Assembly (NCBI GenBank): GCA_022842065.1
Contig: JALHQH010000013.1
Location: 124,001-188,000, forward strand
Direction: 5' to 3'
From: Caldilineaceae bacterium
Lineage (GTDB): Bacteria; Chloroflexota; Anaerolineae; Caldilineales; Caldilineaceae
DNA: 64,000 bases
The first letter of the stretch is position 1. Every line of letters starts with the position of its first letter. The position numbers were made by a program, and so were the translations under genes. Of the stretch, positions 14,515 through 24,927 are shown piece after piece. The notes beneath the pieces are model-generated. The model was given only the letters and a program-made list of their open reading frames with translations, was not told the DNA's origin and made no database searches.

Positions 14515-17500
14515 CTACCGACTGACCAGCGGCAGATAGACCCGCCCACTCACCACCAGATCGCTCAATTGCAAGGTCACCCGGTCGTCGGCGATTACCT
14601 TGATCACCCCGTCGGTTTCGATAAAGTACTCGGCCCGCACGACCACCGCACCGGTCGCATCGGCCGTTTTGGCGAAGGCGGCGGTGAGTTGACCGTTGCC
14701 GTCGGTGACACCGGTGACAAGCTCGCTGTTGTTGACCGTGCCTTGGGTGCCGCTGTCATCGCTGACGCCGACGCGCACGGCAACATTCGGGACGGGATCG
14801 CCCCAGATGTCGCGCACGGTGGCGACTAAGGCGGCAGAGCTGCCGCCCGCCACTAAGTCGGTGGGGGTGGCGACTAGTTCCAGCGTGTGGACGCCTGGCA
14901 TCGCGATGTGGACAATGGCCGCGTCAGTCAAGCCACCCATTTCGGCGCTGACGGTGGCGTCACCGGTGGCGTTGGGGGCAATGAAGGTTAGGGTAATGCG
15001 CCCATTCTTTGTATAGCCGGTGAGTGCTGTCCCGTCGTTGCCATCCAGCGCCAGCGTGCCCAGGTCGGTGGTAAAGTTGACTGGTGTGCCGTCAACCACT
15101 GGTAACCCTGTATCGTCATAAGCCATCAGGGAGAGGGTAGCGGTATCCACGCCATTCGGGCGGATCGTCGCTTCGCCCAGCGGGTTGAGCAACACGATCT
15201 GGGTCGCCTCGCGGTAGCGGGTGATCGTCGCCCCGGCATTCGCGCTGATCGCACCGCGGGTGCTCTCTTCAATCGCGACGGTTACTTCCCCCTTGGCCAG
15301 CGACGGGCCAGCAAGAAACGCCTGACTGGGGGTGATGAGCAATTCGCGATTGATCGTCCCGCCGGCACCCAGGCAGAAGCCAAAGAGTTGTTCACTGCCA
15401 TCATCACCAGGCGGCAGCGTCCAGGCATAGCTCCACCCTTGGGGCACGATCACGCTGTCGGCATAACCCTTATAACACTGTTGCACATTGTCGTGGTTGG
15501 TGATCTGTACGTTTGCGGCTACGACCCCACCGACAAAACTGATTTCTGGGTTCGTTACCTCGACCGAGAGCGGTTGGAAGTTGTATGGAATCGGATCGCT
15601 GCGCATAAAGTCAACGCCGCCAATCTGCCCCTGTACCCAGAGATAACCGACCCCCTTGCCCGGTGCCGTGAAGTCGGGCAGGGCAAAGATGCCATCCCCG
15701 GCGCGGCCATCACCATGCAGGCCATCGTCAAAGAGGGTGAAGGGGCTGCCAAAGCGTTGCCCATTGGGTCGCTGCAGCCAGGCCGAGAGGCTATTACCAT
15801 CAACGGCGCTGCCCAACCGCGTCGCAAGCCGCACTTGCCCCACCGAGGCTAGACTGCGTTCGCCCAGCGTGCTGGCTTGCACCGAACTGGCGGCCAGGGC
15901 GCTAAAGGTAAAGGTGCCTTCCTGGCCTTCTTGTGCGTCGATTGTTGCCGTCCACTCGCCGACTACCCCATTCACATTAACCTGCACATATTGGACCATG
16001 CGATCCTCGCCGACGTTGTTCATCGTGAGGCAGAGCACATTCGCGGTATCCGCACAGTTGACTGCGTTGCCCGCGGGGTCGCGCACGATCATCGGCTCGA
16101 AGCGGCCACTATAGCCGGTTTGCAGGAAACCAACACCCTCCATCAGACTATCAACCGCCACGGTGTAAACGCGGGTTGGCTGGGGCGGGGCCGGGGTGAA
16201 CTTGTAGCCCATGCCATTGGTTGCGCCGGCCGCATCACGGTTGCTGACCAGGAATTTACTCGTGGTATCCCCGCCACCGATGAAGCCAATGCGCCGGGTG
16301 CGTAGCCCGATCTCGGCGTTGGCAGCTTCGCCATTCAGGTTGCCATATTGGTAACGGATCTCGCCCGTCTCCGTGTTGAGCCAGATCTGATAGGCGCGAT
16401 AGCGGCCGGACTGATCGATCCCCTGGGTTGAGATAATGTGCCACTCAAAACCAAAATTGGCGGAGAAGACACAGACTTGGGGGCCATAGTAGACGGTGGC
16501 CGGGTTGCCATCTAGAATCTTACTACAGTTCGGATCAGCCGTGGCCGCAGCGGGGATGACCGGTGTACCGTCTGCCAGTTGTTGGGGTGCTGCTGCGGTG
16601 ACGACGGAGTCAACGCTCTGCTGGGCAGCCACACTGGGTGGGACAGGGATAAAGTCCCACTGCATGTCGTTGTTCAGCACATCGAGAAAGTTGCGGAAGA
16701 GCTGGATGATGGTACAGGTGTTCGTCGTACAGGGATCAAATTCCAAGAAGCCATCCTGACTCACCCCGACTGCGGCACGCTCGCCTCCGTAAAAGTTAAA
16801 ACTCTGAGGCATGGTGTAGAGCAGGTAGCCGGTTTGGGGCAACTGACCTTCGCCCTGGCCCAACGACTCTGCCGGGAACCACTGATATTCGCCCGCCTCC
16901 AACCGATCCCAGCGATAGGTGAAGTTGTCGCTGACATAGTCGCTCCACTTGCCGGCCCCGGCGCTGTTGGCAACCTGTGCGCGCAGGATATCGGCGGCGC
17001 TGCCCAGCTGATCTTCACGCACATAGATAAATTGGCCACCCGACCCGAGCGACGTGAGCAGATAGGGCACAATCCCAGTCGATTGGCTGCCATTGGCCGC
17101 ATTGCCCAGATAATTAATCTCGCCACCGGTGACATCGCTCATTTTGGTGGGGAGTACACCCGCACAGCCGCCAAGCATGGCAAACGAACCACGGATCTGC
17201 TGGCGGTTGAGCAACTGTTTAGTGCTTTCAATTGTAGGGAAAAGGGTGCTTGATCGGTCGGTGTAGAGCCAAAGGTCCCCCCCTTTTTGCTGTTGCGCCG
17301 CCAGGGTCATGGCGTTGAGTGCACCCACCGCGCAATCCGCGTCCGCCGCGCCCGTTGTCGTCAAGCCATCAATCGCGGGGTTGACCAGGTCGGCATAGAA
17401 TTTCTGCCCCAGGGGCTGCTGCAACCCATTGCTCGTGTTGTTGAAGGTGTAGAGGTTGAACTCGGTGCCCTTCGGCGTCGGTGCCAGATCGTTCACCTGT

Positions 17501-19362
17501 TCTTTCATCACCGTTTTGACGGCATCGAGCTTGCCCGAAGTTGCCATGCTGGCGCTATTGTCCACCACCCAGGTCAAGTTCTTCCACCAGCGGAAATCCT
17601 CCGGCGCGCCGCCAACCGGCCCATCGTTGGTCGCCGCTGTGCTGCTGGCCGCCACCCATTCGGCTGCTGCGGCAACGGCAACATTCAAGAAACCAGGGCG
17701 AATGCCAATGTTTTGCTGCACCAGCGCACCGACATCGCCAGTCGTCGGTTTGCCGGTATCAACCCAGGACCAGAGATAGACAAAGGCGGTGCAGGTATCA
17801 TCAAAGATGTCGCCATTTTCCGAGAAGTTGGGGTCGGTGAAGACCTGTTGGACCGTGGCTGGACCAAAACCGGTGCGATCCTGGTTGTCGTTGGCCATAT
17901 CTTCCAGATCCCAGAGCATGGCCGCGATCGACGCTTCGTTGAAGGGGGTGTTGAGCGTCGCGGAGAAGGTGTCGCGCGTCTCCAGATCATAGCCGCCCAT
18001 CGCGCCCATGGCATTGCCATCGAGATACCAGTTGCCATCGGTGCGGCCAAAGGCATTGCGCACGGCACTCTGGTAATAATTCGCATAGCCTTCGGACCAG
18101 GCCAACTCCTGATCGCCCAGATTTTGGCTGGAGGAGTGTTCGCCGCCGGGGGTATCATCACAGCCATAGTTGTCGTCGGCTTGGTGATTCCACTCGTGGA
18201 TGATCACACTGTCGTCCCACTCGTCGGGGTCGGCGGGGCCATCGGCGATGTTGATATGATCCCAGACATAGCCGTTGTAATAGGAGCCGTCGAGTTCATC
18301 ACCCGCTTCCCAGTTGATCTCGGCCAAGGCGTCAAAGACGGCGTCATCGCCGACCGCACCACCGTTGTTGTTCCAGAAGGTCCAGGCATCGTAGACCGCA
18401 TCGGCCATATTCATAATGCCGCTCTGCTCCAGGGTGAGCTGGAAGTTTTTGTCATAGGTGCCCCCTTCGGAATCAAAGGGGACTGAATCAAATTCGTAGA
18501 CATCCTCGGGCGGAATCAGACCATCTTCCTGCACTTCGACAATCTCGATGCCTTGGGCGCGGATCTGGGCATGCAGGCGGACGTAGAGTTCCAATTCGTC
18601 GTCAAAGAGGCCATCGTCGTCGCAGAAGCTAAACGAGTAGCGCCCCTGTTCATCGGTCAACATTTCGCCATAGGAGTCATCAAAGAGGGTATCCTCTTCG
18701 CGCATCTCAACCAAGGCCGAACGGACCGGCACGAGGGTGTCTGGTAGATACCCATTGCGTGTGGGGGTGCGTTCAATACGCTGAATCACGCCGCGCACGG
18801 TGAAGCAGGGATCACCATTGGCGGCGCGGGTGCCCGCGGCGGTAATTTCGGGGGCCGTCGGCACGAGACCCGGAACCTCTGGCATGATCGATCCCATCGG
18901 GCTAACCGCGTTGGGATCTTTTGCGCTGATGGTGACCCCGCCGTTTTCCGTCACGATCAGAAAGAGCAGGTCACTGTCGATAAACCGCGCCGACTCGCCT
19001 AGGGGCAAGAGCGCGGTCACCCCCACTTTATAAATCCCCGGCCCCGGCAGGCGGACACGGCGCGCTTGGCTCACGGCGACATCAGCCGGTGGTAGCGCCC
19101 AGCTTGTCTCTGCCCCCCCGTCGAGCAATTCACCGCCATCGAGCAAAGCCCAGGTCAAGATCATGGTCGGCACCGGGATGCCGGGGGTGGCGGTGGCCGT
19201 TAAGGTAACTTCATTGGCTCCGGTGGTGCTGCCGGTCAAGGTGACATCAATGCGCCCCACACTCAGATCATGCGCCTGCGCGATCTGGGGCAGGGTTAAC
19301 GCCACCAGCAGGGTGAGGAGGAAGCTGAGGTGACGCAGCGATGTAAACAAACGAAGATGCAT
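14515..19362 (-). CDS. Giant secreted protein: metalloprotease-like, VWA and Ig-like domains
   Basis: 1615 aa with a signal peptide ending IAQAHD and CAGGAG before the ATG. An N-terminal Ig-like stretch is followed near residue 390 by HEWNH, a zincin HExxH motif, with SEGYANYY (candidate third zinc ligand Glu) near residue 425. A von Willebrand A domain begins near residue 600 with the MIDAS motif DNSAS. A long beta-rich region leads to Big_1/invasin-like Ig repeats in the last ~200 residues (VNFTTDLGTL, DPVPNVAVRVGV). It ends RVYLPLVSR, a tail shared with three other secreted proteins here. Probably a surface adhesin or peptidase. Whether the protease site is active is uncertain. Confidence 0.82.
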   Translation of the reverse strand: MHLRLFTSLRHLSFLLTLLVALTLPQIAQAHDLSVGRIDVTLTGSTTGANEVTLTATATPGIPVPTMILTWALLDGGELLDGGAETSWALPPADVAVSQARRVRLPGPGIYKVGVTALLPLGESARFIDSDLLFLIVTENGGVTISAKDPNAVSPMGSIMPEVPGLVPTAPEITAAGTRAANGDPCFTVRGVIQRIERTPTRNGYLPDTLVPVRSALVEMREEDTLFDDSYGEMLTDEQGRYSFSFCDDDGLFDDELELYVRLHAQIRAQGIEIVEVQEDGLIPPEDVYEFDSVPFDSEGGTYDKNFQLTLEQSGIMNMADAVYDAWTFWNNNGGAVGDDAVFDALAEINWEAGDELDGSYYNGYVWDHINIADGPADPDEWDDSVIIHEWNHQADDNYGCDDTPGGEHSSSQNLGDQELAWSEGYANYYQSAVRNAFGRTDGNWYLDGNAMGAMGGYDLETRDTFSATLNTPFNEASIAAMLWDLEDMANDNQDRTGFGPATVQQVFTDPNFSENGDIFDDTCTAFVYLWSWVDTGKPTTGDVGALVQQNIGIRPGFLNVAVAAAAEWVAASSTAATNDGPVGGAPEDFRWWKNLTWVVDNSASMATSGKLDAVKTVMKEQVNDLAPTPKGTEFNLYTFNNTSNGLQQPLGQKFYADLVNPAIDGLTTTGAADADCAVGALNAMTLAAQQQKGGDLWLYTDRSSTLFPTIESTKQLLNRQQIRGSFAMLGGCAGVLPTKMSDVTGGEINYLGNAANGSQSTGIVPYLLTSLGSGGQFIYVREDQLGSAADILRAQVANSAGAGKWSDYVSDNFTYRWDRLEAGEYQWFPAESLGQGEGQLPQTGYLLYTMPQSFNFYGGERAAVGVSQDGFLEFDPCTTNTCTIIQLFRNFLDVLNNDMQWDFIPVPPSVAAQQSVDSVVTAAAPQQLADGTPVIPAAATADPNCSKILDGNPATVYYGPQVCVFSANFGFEWHIISTQGIDQSGRYRAYQIWLNTETGEIRYQYGNLNGEAANAEIGLRTRRIGFIGGGDTTSKFLVSNRDAAGATNGMGYKFTPAPPQPTRVYTVAVDSLMEGVGFLQTGYSGRFEPMIVRDPAGNAVNCADTANVLCLTMNNVGEDRMVQYVQVNVNGVVGEWTATIDAQEGQEGTFTFSALAASSVQASTLGERSLASVGQVRLATRLGSAVDGNSLSAWLQRPNGQRFGSPFTLFDDGLHGDGRAGDGIFALPDFTAPGKGVGYLWVQGQIGGVDFMRSDPIPYNFQPLSVEVTNPEISFVGGVVAANVQITNHDNVQQCYKGYADSVIVPQGWSYAWTLPPGDDGSEQLFGFCLGAGGTINRELLITPSQAFLAGPSLAKGEVTVAIEESTRGAISANAGATITRYREATQIVLLNPLGEATIRPNGVDTATLSLMAYDDTGLPVVDGTPVNFTTDLGTLALDGNDGTALTGYTKNGRITLTFIAPNATGDATVSAEMGGLTDAAIVHIAMPGVHTLELVATPTDLVAGGSSAALVATVRDIWGDPVPNVAVRVGVSDDSGTQGTVNNSELVTGVTDGNGQLTAAFAKTADATGAVVVRAEYFIETDGVIKVIADDRVTLQLSDLVVSGRVYLPLVSR

Positions 19363-19423
19363 AATCGAACTCCTGATGAACGTGGTTGAATTAAATACCG
19401 GTAGACATTGCTGTGCGGTAGCC

Positions 19424-19557
19424 CGCCCTGGGCTAAAGCCGCAGGGCTACCAAACAACGCCGGGTGAACCCGACTCCCTTAGCCGGGTTCACCCGGCGTT
19501 GTCCCTAGCCCAGGTGCCACTGGGCGCGTTTACGGCGGGGCGGGGATGCCAACCCCC
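19424..19557. repeat. Inverted-repeat element GCCCTGGGCTAAAGCC, copy 1
   Basis: About 130 bases homologous to 24686-24802. The core stem ACAACGCCGGGTGAACCCG (19454-19472) pairs perfectly with 19484-19502. Copy 2 has GGGTAAACCC paired with GGGTTTACCC, a compensatory change. Both copies lie upstream of large minus-strand secreted-protein genes. Confidence 0.8.
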
Positions 19558-19716
19558 GAAGATACCATTGAACCAAAATGTTCCTTAATGGCAACCGCTT
19601 GTAATATAAACACCAGCGCTGCTGATTTTACAGCAAAGTGGGATGGTTGACACCGGCGCAATGCACTAGATGATGTATAATAGGTGGCAGCGCCCATAGA
19701 CCAAGGAAATCATCCT

Positions 19717-21270
19717 ATGCCTCAACCAGTTCAAGCCAGCACCTATACATTTCGGCACATTATCGAAGGTGGCTTCTTGTATGTGGATAAAACCAAATAT
19801 CTTTATGAGTTGGTGCATCCGGCGCGCGGCATCTATTTTCTGGCGCGCCCGCGCCGCTTTGGCAAAAGCCTTTTACTCTCTACGCTGGAAGAGATCTTTC
19901 AAGGGAATAAAGCGCTTTTTCAAGCACAGTGGATCTACACGAGTGATTATAGCTGGCAGCCCTATCCGGTCATCCACATCGATTTTAGCTTGCACCGTGT
20001 GCAAACGGCCCAAGATTTAGAAACCCGCCTCGCCCGCAATTTCTTTCTAATTGCCCAAGCACATGGCCTTGAACTGGTTGATGCGCCGCTCGATATTCAG
20101 TGGGAAGATCTCATCCGCAAAATGGCCGGCAAGCAGGATGTGGTGATCCTGATCGACGAGTATGACAAGCCGATCCTCGATAACATCGCTAACCTGCCGG
20201 AAGCGTTGCGCATCCGCGATACCCTGCGTAGTTTTTACACCACGATCAAGGCGATGGATCGCTACATCCGCTTTGTCTTTATCACTGGCATCAGCAAATT
20301 TACCAAAGTGGGCGTCTTTTCGGCCATGAACAACCTAGATGATCTGACGATGGATCGCCGCCTTGCCACGCTCTTAGGGATCACAGAAGATGAGTTACGC
20401 CTTTGCTTTGGCCCCCACATCCAAGCCTTTGCCCAACAAGAAGGCATTACGGAAGCTACCCTGCTTGAGAAGATTCGGCTCTGGTATAATGGCTTTCGCT
20501 TTGTCGAAGATTATCCTGCTGTCTATAATCCCTATTCAACCTTGCAACTCTTTGTAAAACAGCGCTTTGCGAATTATTGGTTTGAGACCGGCACCCCTAC
20601 CTTTCTGTTGAAGCTGCTCAAAACCCAGCAGTATGATGTCGAGCAGTTAACTGAGTTGCGCCTGCGTGAAATGGCGTTTAGTGCCTATGACATTGAGACG
20701 CTCTCGATTGTGCCGCTACTCTTCCAGACCGGTTACCTCACGATTAAAGATTACGAGCCACAACGCCGTGTTTATACGCTTGGCTACCCTAATTTAGAAG
20801 TTGAAGATGCCTTTCTGGCCTATCTATTGGGCGAGTTTAGTGAGCACGACCGCGGGCTCAATGAGAACCATCTCTGGCAACTGATCAGCGCCCTGGAAGA
20901 AAATAAGCTCGAACAATTTTTTGCCACGCTGGCGATCTTTTTTGCCAATGTGCCCTATGACATCCACCTTAAACATGAAAAGTATTATCAGACGATCTTC
21001 TACCTGATCTTCAAGCTGATCGGTCTGCGCATTGAAGCCGAAGTACGCACGAACGAAGGGCGCATTGACGCCGTGGTCGAGACGCCAGATCGGATCTTTC
21101 TTTTTGAATTCAAGCTTGACCAGAATGCCGCCGACGCGCTGCAACAGATTCGTACAAATAACTACTTCCAAAAGTACCAAGGTAGAGGCGTACCACTTAC
21201 CTTGGTTGGTGCTAATTTTGATAGCACGCAGCGCAAGGTGACAGAGTGGCAAGCGGAGACGCTTCGTTAG
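19717..21270 (+). CDS. AAA-ATPase-like / PD-(D/E)XK nuclease domain protein
   Basis: Start ATG at 19717 with AAGGA nine bases upstream, in preference to a GTG at 19684. 517 aa. Residues 5-230 form the AAA-ATPase-like domain with a P-loop variant ARPRRFGKS (43-51) and Walker B VVILIDEYDKP (142-152). The C-terminus carries a PD-(D/E)XK domain: GRIDAVVE, then FEFKLD near residue 470. This family (DUF1703-type) is widespread and often multicopy in bacteria with selfish or defence-like spread; its real role is not established. Flanked by two inverted-repeat elements, it stands alone between divergent and convergent secreted-protein genes. Confidence 0.92.
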   Translation: MPQPVQASTYTFRHIIEGGFLYVDKTKYLYELVHPARGIYFLARPRRFGKSLLLSTLEEIFQGNKALFQAQWIYTSDYSWQPYPVIHIDFSLHRVQTAQDLETRLARNFFLIAQAHGLELVDAPLDIQWEDLIRKMAGKQDVVILIDEYDKPILDNIANLPEALRIRDTLRSFYTTIKAMDRYIRFVFITGISKFTKVGVFSAMNNLDDLTMDRRLATLLGITEDELRLCFGPHIQAFAQQEGITEATLLEKIRLWYNGFRFVEDYPAVYNPYSTLQLFVKQRFANYWFETGTPTFLLKLLKTQQYDVEQLTELRLREMAFSAYDIETLSIVPLLFQTGYLTIKDYEPQRRVYTLGYPNLEVEDAFLAYLLGEFSEHDRGLNENHLWQLISALEENKLEQFFATLAIFFANVPYDIHLKHEKYYQTIFYLIFKLIGLRIEAEVRTNEGRIDAVVETPDRIFLFEFKLDQNAADALQQIRTNNYFQKYQGRGVPLTLVGANFDSTQRKVTEWQAETLR

Positions 21271-21338
21271 CCGATCGCATGCGTAGATTTTCATGCTGAT
21301 CGCCTATACGCAAATCAACTTGCGCAGCCGAGTTTAAA

Positions 21339-21404
21339 ATCTTCCGGGAAGGGGTCAGTTAGTCTCCGGATAACGAAAGTCGCAGTGACCCCTTCCCGGA
21401 AGAT
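21339..21404. repeat. 19-bp-arm inverted repeat, TCCGGGAAGGGGTCA type
   Basis: ATCTTCCGGGAAGGGGTCA at 21339-21357 and its exact complement at 21386-21404, with a 28-nt spacer. A degenerate half copy lies at 1472-1505. It sits between converging genes and may terminate both. Confidence 0.8.
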
Positions 21405-21478
21405 GGTTTACCCGAAACGCCGCTTTTCATTCTAAATTGGGTATAGATCCCCAGCTATCTATGCCTTTTCTCGCCTCT

Positions 21479-24400
21479 TTACTCGCGCGTGACAATTGGC
21501 AGAAAGACCCTCGCCTCCCCCTGTGGCGGCTGCGGTGTGAAACCGGCGGGGATTTGCGCTACCAGCAGCCGGGCGGCATCGCCCACGGTCGGCACGGTTG
21601 CCGTGCCGCCCCCTGCAAACGCGACGGTCTCACTCAGCACGGGGGTCGCCACCAAGCCGAGGGCAAGCCCCCCATCGGGTAGGACGGCAGCGGATAAGGC
21701 GCGCCGCTGCACACTGTCCCCAAAGAGTGGGGTGGGTTCGCTCCAAGCGGCTGTCGTCGGCTCAAAGCGTGCCTGCCAAATATCTTGCCCCTGGGCTGTT
21801 CCATCGGGCCAGAGCAAAACGCGTGTCCCATCGTTGTCCACCAACAGCCGTCCGGCCCCGAGCATGGCTCCAACCCCGGCCGTTGCGGCGAACCAGCTTT
21901 GCGGCGCGGTCGTGGCTGGGTCGCCGGCCAAACCAAAGACGCTGTCACCATGCCGCCAAGCCAGCAGTGGTAGACCAGTGGCATCGACCGCCAGCAAAGG
22001 GCCGGAGTCGATCACGCTGTCGTTGGTCAAGCGCAATGGCGTTGCCCACCCAGTCGCGGTGCGTTGGTAGAGGAAGATTTCGCGATCATCACCAGTGGCG
22101 AGGTTGCCGTCCATATCCACATCAGCGACCAGCCAGACCCGATTACCATCAATGGCCGCAACATCCCAAAAGAGTGTGCCGACGCTGTTCTGCCCCGCCG
22201 TCTCGACCATACCCCAGTCGGCACCTGTCCAGCTGGTCGTTTTGAAATGGTTGGGCGCAGCTGCCGTGCCGACCAGGTTGGCGCTGGGGCTTTGCTGCCA
22301 GGCCAACCAGACTGTCCCATCGCTTGCGCGACGCAAGCGCGGTGCGAAGTCCATGATCGCATCGGCGGTTGCCAGCCCGCGTTGCAGCACTGCGCCGGTG
22401 GCGGGCTCGATTTCGGCCCAGGCGATCTCCAGTGCATTGGCAAAGGCCGTGGTCAATCCCGCCGGGTCAGGGGCGACTTGCGCTTCGGCCCAGACCACCA
22501 GCAGGTTACCATTCGCAGTGAAGGCGGCGCTGGGCGTAAAGGCCGGCCGGTCGGCCTGGCTGACCAGCATGACATCGCGCCAAACTGTGCCGTCAAAGAG
22601 ACGCAGGCTGACTGCATCGGCCGCGCCGCTGCTGCTTGTGCTGTTCCAGACCAGGGCCATGCGTCCATCTGCAGCCGCTACTAACTGGGGGCGGGCCTGG
22701 CTGCTTGCATTCTCGGCCAGGGTGGTCTCTGTCAGGCCGTTGGTGAGCTGCACTTGGGTGACGCTTTGCTCTGCCGCCCGTGAACCGGCTGCGCCATAGA
22801 TCGTGCGCGGTTGCAACTGTGCCGGGGCGACCGGGGCGACCGCGGCCTGTTTTGCTGCAGCCGCCGTACAAGTGTAAAGTGGCCACGCTTCTTGGATCTG
22901 TACCACACTGTACCCCAACGCCCCGGCGCGGGCCTGAAAGGAAAGCAGCACCTGGCAGGCGTCGACTTTACTGGTCGGTACGATCTGCATCTTGAGCGAG
23001 CCATCGCCGCCACCCGTTACGGTCACCCAGACGACTGGGGTGTCAAGGCCACCGGTGGCGCGTACGCCCACCGCGGCCTCATAGCCCCCTTCGCTGATCT
23101 GTAAATTCTCGCCATTCACGCCAAGGCGGGCGCGACCGGTCATTGAGCCATGAATCTCGGCGGTGACACCCAGCGTTCCGTCCAGTGCTTGGAGCAGATC
23201 ACCGATCACAGGCAAGGCGAACAGGGTCCCGGCGCCAGGGATCACGGAGACTAGTCCCAAATGCTCGCGAAAGCTGATCGGGGGTGTGGATAATTCCAGC
23301 AGATCCGATTCAAAGGTGAGCGCAGTGGGGGTGATCGTGCCATAGATGTTGCCGCGCGCGGCCAACCCATAGCTGCGTTTGCCCAGGCCAAAACCACCTT
23401 GTACCGTTAGGCCACCCGTCTCACGCGTCCCCAGCGAGTTGGCGGCCAGCACAAGCTGAAGTTGCGTTGGCAACAAGCCCCACGTCCCACCGATATAGGG
23501 AATCACGGTGGGCAAGGTCACATGGGCGTCCAAGGGCTGTTGGGGCAGGGCATAGCCACCGCTGTAGCGCACATGATCCCCCTGGACTGCGGGTTGCAAG
23601 TTGAAGAGGTTGGCCCAACTCGGCACCGGGACCAAGGTGAGTGGGCCGAGGCCATCCAGCCGCGCCACGCGGCCCTCTAGCTCCGCCTCGACGCTGAGTG
23701 GGAAGGTGCCGGTGCCTGGGATCGACGCCAGCGGCAGGTCGATCCCAGCACTGTTGCCCTCGACGGTCATGGTTCGCCCAGCATCACCGCCCACGATCAA
23801 ACGCGCACTGCCTGGATCGGCCCCGTCCCAATCGAGCGCTGCGGTGTAGCGGTTGGTCACGGGGAGGCCGGCGAGGAAATATTGGCGTAAGGTGGCCCCA
23901 AGGCCCTGGACCGCTGGCTGTGGTTGCCGGGTGAGGGTCCAACTTCTGGTAAAAGCCGCGACCTCGACGATCTCTTCCCCTTCACGGATGAGGTTGAGCG
24001 GTTCCTCGTATACCTCAAAATCGCCGAGGATAATGCGGAAGTTGCCGGTCAGCGTACGCCCCTGGGGTGGCCCACTGAGCGAAAAGTGCCAGGTCATGGG
24101 GTCGGAGGCTGCCGGCTGGGTACCTGGGCAATTAAAGAGATCGATCTCACCTGGTCCCCAGTGGATGTCAAGCTGCGGCTGCCCATTGGCCCCGACGATC
24201 ACGGTACCATTCATTTGGCTGCGATTGTCCGTCCACGTACAGAGGATCGTATTGCCGTTCTGTGCAATGATGTTGCGATGCCAGGTCCAGAAATTGGTGC
24301 CCGCCGTCACGGTACAGCCAACGGTCAGGGCGATCTGCCCCGTGTCGTTGCTCACGGCCCGTGTTGGGGGGCTTTCTGCGCTGTGGCGATAGGTGTAATC

Positions 24401-24538
24401 GACCACGCCGTTGGCTGTACCGGTGTAGACTCCGTGTGGCAGCAGATCTTGGCAGGGTGCCTGGGCCATCGCTGCGCGTGGCGGCAACGGCCAGCAAAAA
24501 AGTGAAATGAGGATGACGCAGTGGAGCAGGCGGATCAT
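21479..24538 (-). CDS. Large secreted protein with sialidase-like beta-propeller repeats
   Basis: 1019 aa with a signal peptide ending AAMAQAPC. The first ~550 residues are beta-rich and not recognised. Roughly residues 610-960 contain recurring strands of the type RPQLVAAADGRMALVWNS, SAAFTANGNLLVVWAE, APRLRRASDGTVWLAWQQ, LLAVDATGLPLLAW, as in sialidase/BNR-like propellers without clear Asp-boxes. It ends ARVFLPIVTRE, the tail motif shared with other exported proteins of the window. Likely extracellular. No catalytic residues can be named. Confidence 0.75.
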   Translation of the reverse strand: MIRLLHCVILISLFCWPLPPRAAMAQAPCQDLLPHGVYTGTANGVVDYTYRHSAESPPTRAVSNDTGQIALTVGCTVTAGTNFWTWHRNIIAQNGNTILCTWTDNRSQMNGTVIVGANGQPQLDIHWGPGEIDLFNCPGTQPAASDPMTWHFSLSGPPQGRTLTGNFRIILGDFEVYEEPLNLIREGEEIVEVAAFTRSWTLTRQPQPAVQGLGATLRQYFLAGLPVTNRYTAALDWDGADPGSARLIVGGDAGRTMTVEGNSAGIDLPLASIPGTGTFPLSVEAELEGRVARLDGLGPLTLVPVPSWANLFNLQPAVQGDHVRYSGGYALPQQPLDAHVTLPTVIPYIGGTWGLLPTQLQLVLAANSLGTRETGGLTVQGGFGLGKRSYGLAARGNIYGTITPTALTFESDLLELSTPPISFREHLGLVSVIPGAGTLFALPVIGDLLQALDGTLGVTAEIHGSMTGRARLGVNGENLQISEGGYEAAVGVRATGGLDTPVVWVTVTGGGDGSLKMQIVPTSKVDACQVLLSFQARAGALGYSVVQIQEAWPLYTCTAAAAKQAAVAPVAPAQLQPRTIYGAAGSRAAEQSVTQVQLTNGLTETTLAENASSQARPQLVAAADGRMALVWNSTSSSGAADAVSLRLFDGTVWRDVMLVSQADRPAFTPSAAFTANGNLLVVWAEAQVAPDPAGLTTAFANALEIAWAEIEPATGAVLQRGLATADAIMDFAPRLRRASDGTVWLAWQQSPSANLVGTAAAPNHFKTTSWTGADWGMVETAGQNSVGTLFWDVAAIDGNRVWLVADVDMDGNLATGDDREIFLYQRTATGWATPLRLTNDSVIDSGPLLAVDATGLPLLAWRHGDSVFGLAGDPATTAPQSWFAATAGVGAMLGAGRLLVDNDGTRVLLWPDGTAQGQDIWQARFEPTTAAWSEPTPLFGDSVQRRALSAAVLPDGGLALGLVATPVLSETVAFAGGGTATVPTVGDAARLLVAQIPAGFTPQPPQGEARVFLPIVTRE

Positions 24539-24685
24539 GAGTGGTTTCCTGACTAAGTTGGCAAGCTGAAGTAGTCTGATCGAAATTACGTTTCGCGCTT
24601 GTGTGGTAAAGGCGGGTAGTCGAATAATCGTTGTTGGGCTGGCCGATCTTTATGGCTCAGCGGGAATGCAGGGGGTTGACGAGAT

Positions 24686-24802
24686 CGCCCTGGGCTAAAG
24701 CCGCAGGGCTACCCAACAACGCCGGGTAAACCCGGCTAAGGGAGGGGGTTTACCCGGCGTTGTTCCCTGGTCCGTTTACGACGGGGCGGGATGTCAACCT
24801 CC
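24686..24802. repeat. Inverted-repeat element GCCCTGGGCTAAAGCC, copy 2
   Basis: Homologous to 19424-19557; arms 24716-24733 and 24746-24763 pair over 18 bp. It lies about 150 nt upstream of the 24538 start. The rest of 24539-24927 shows no gene. Confidence 0.8.
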
Positions 24803-24927
24803 TAATAGACAGCGCAGATTAACATGGCACAATCGTGTACTGCGCATCCCCTGATGCGCAGCCCGCTTGGGGCCAACTCTATTTGTCGTATCTATAAGAT
24901 CCCATTGAACCATCTTCATTCGTCAAT

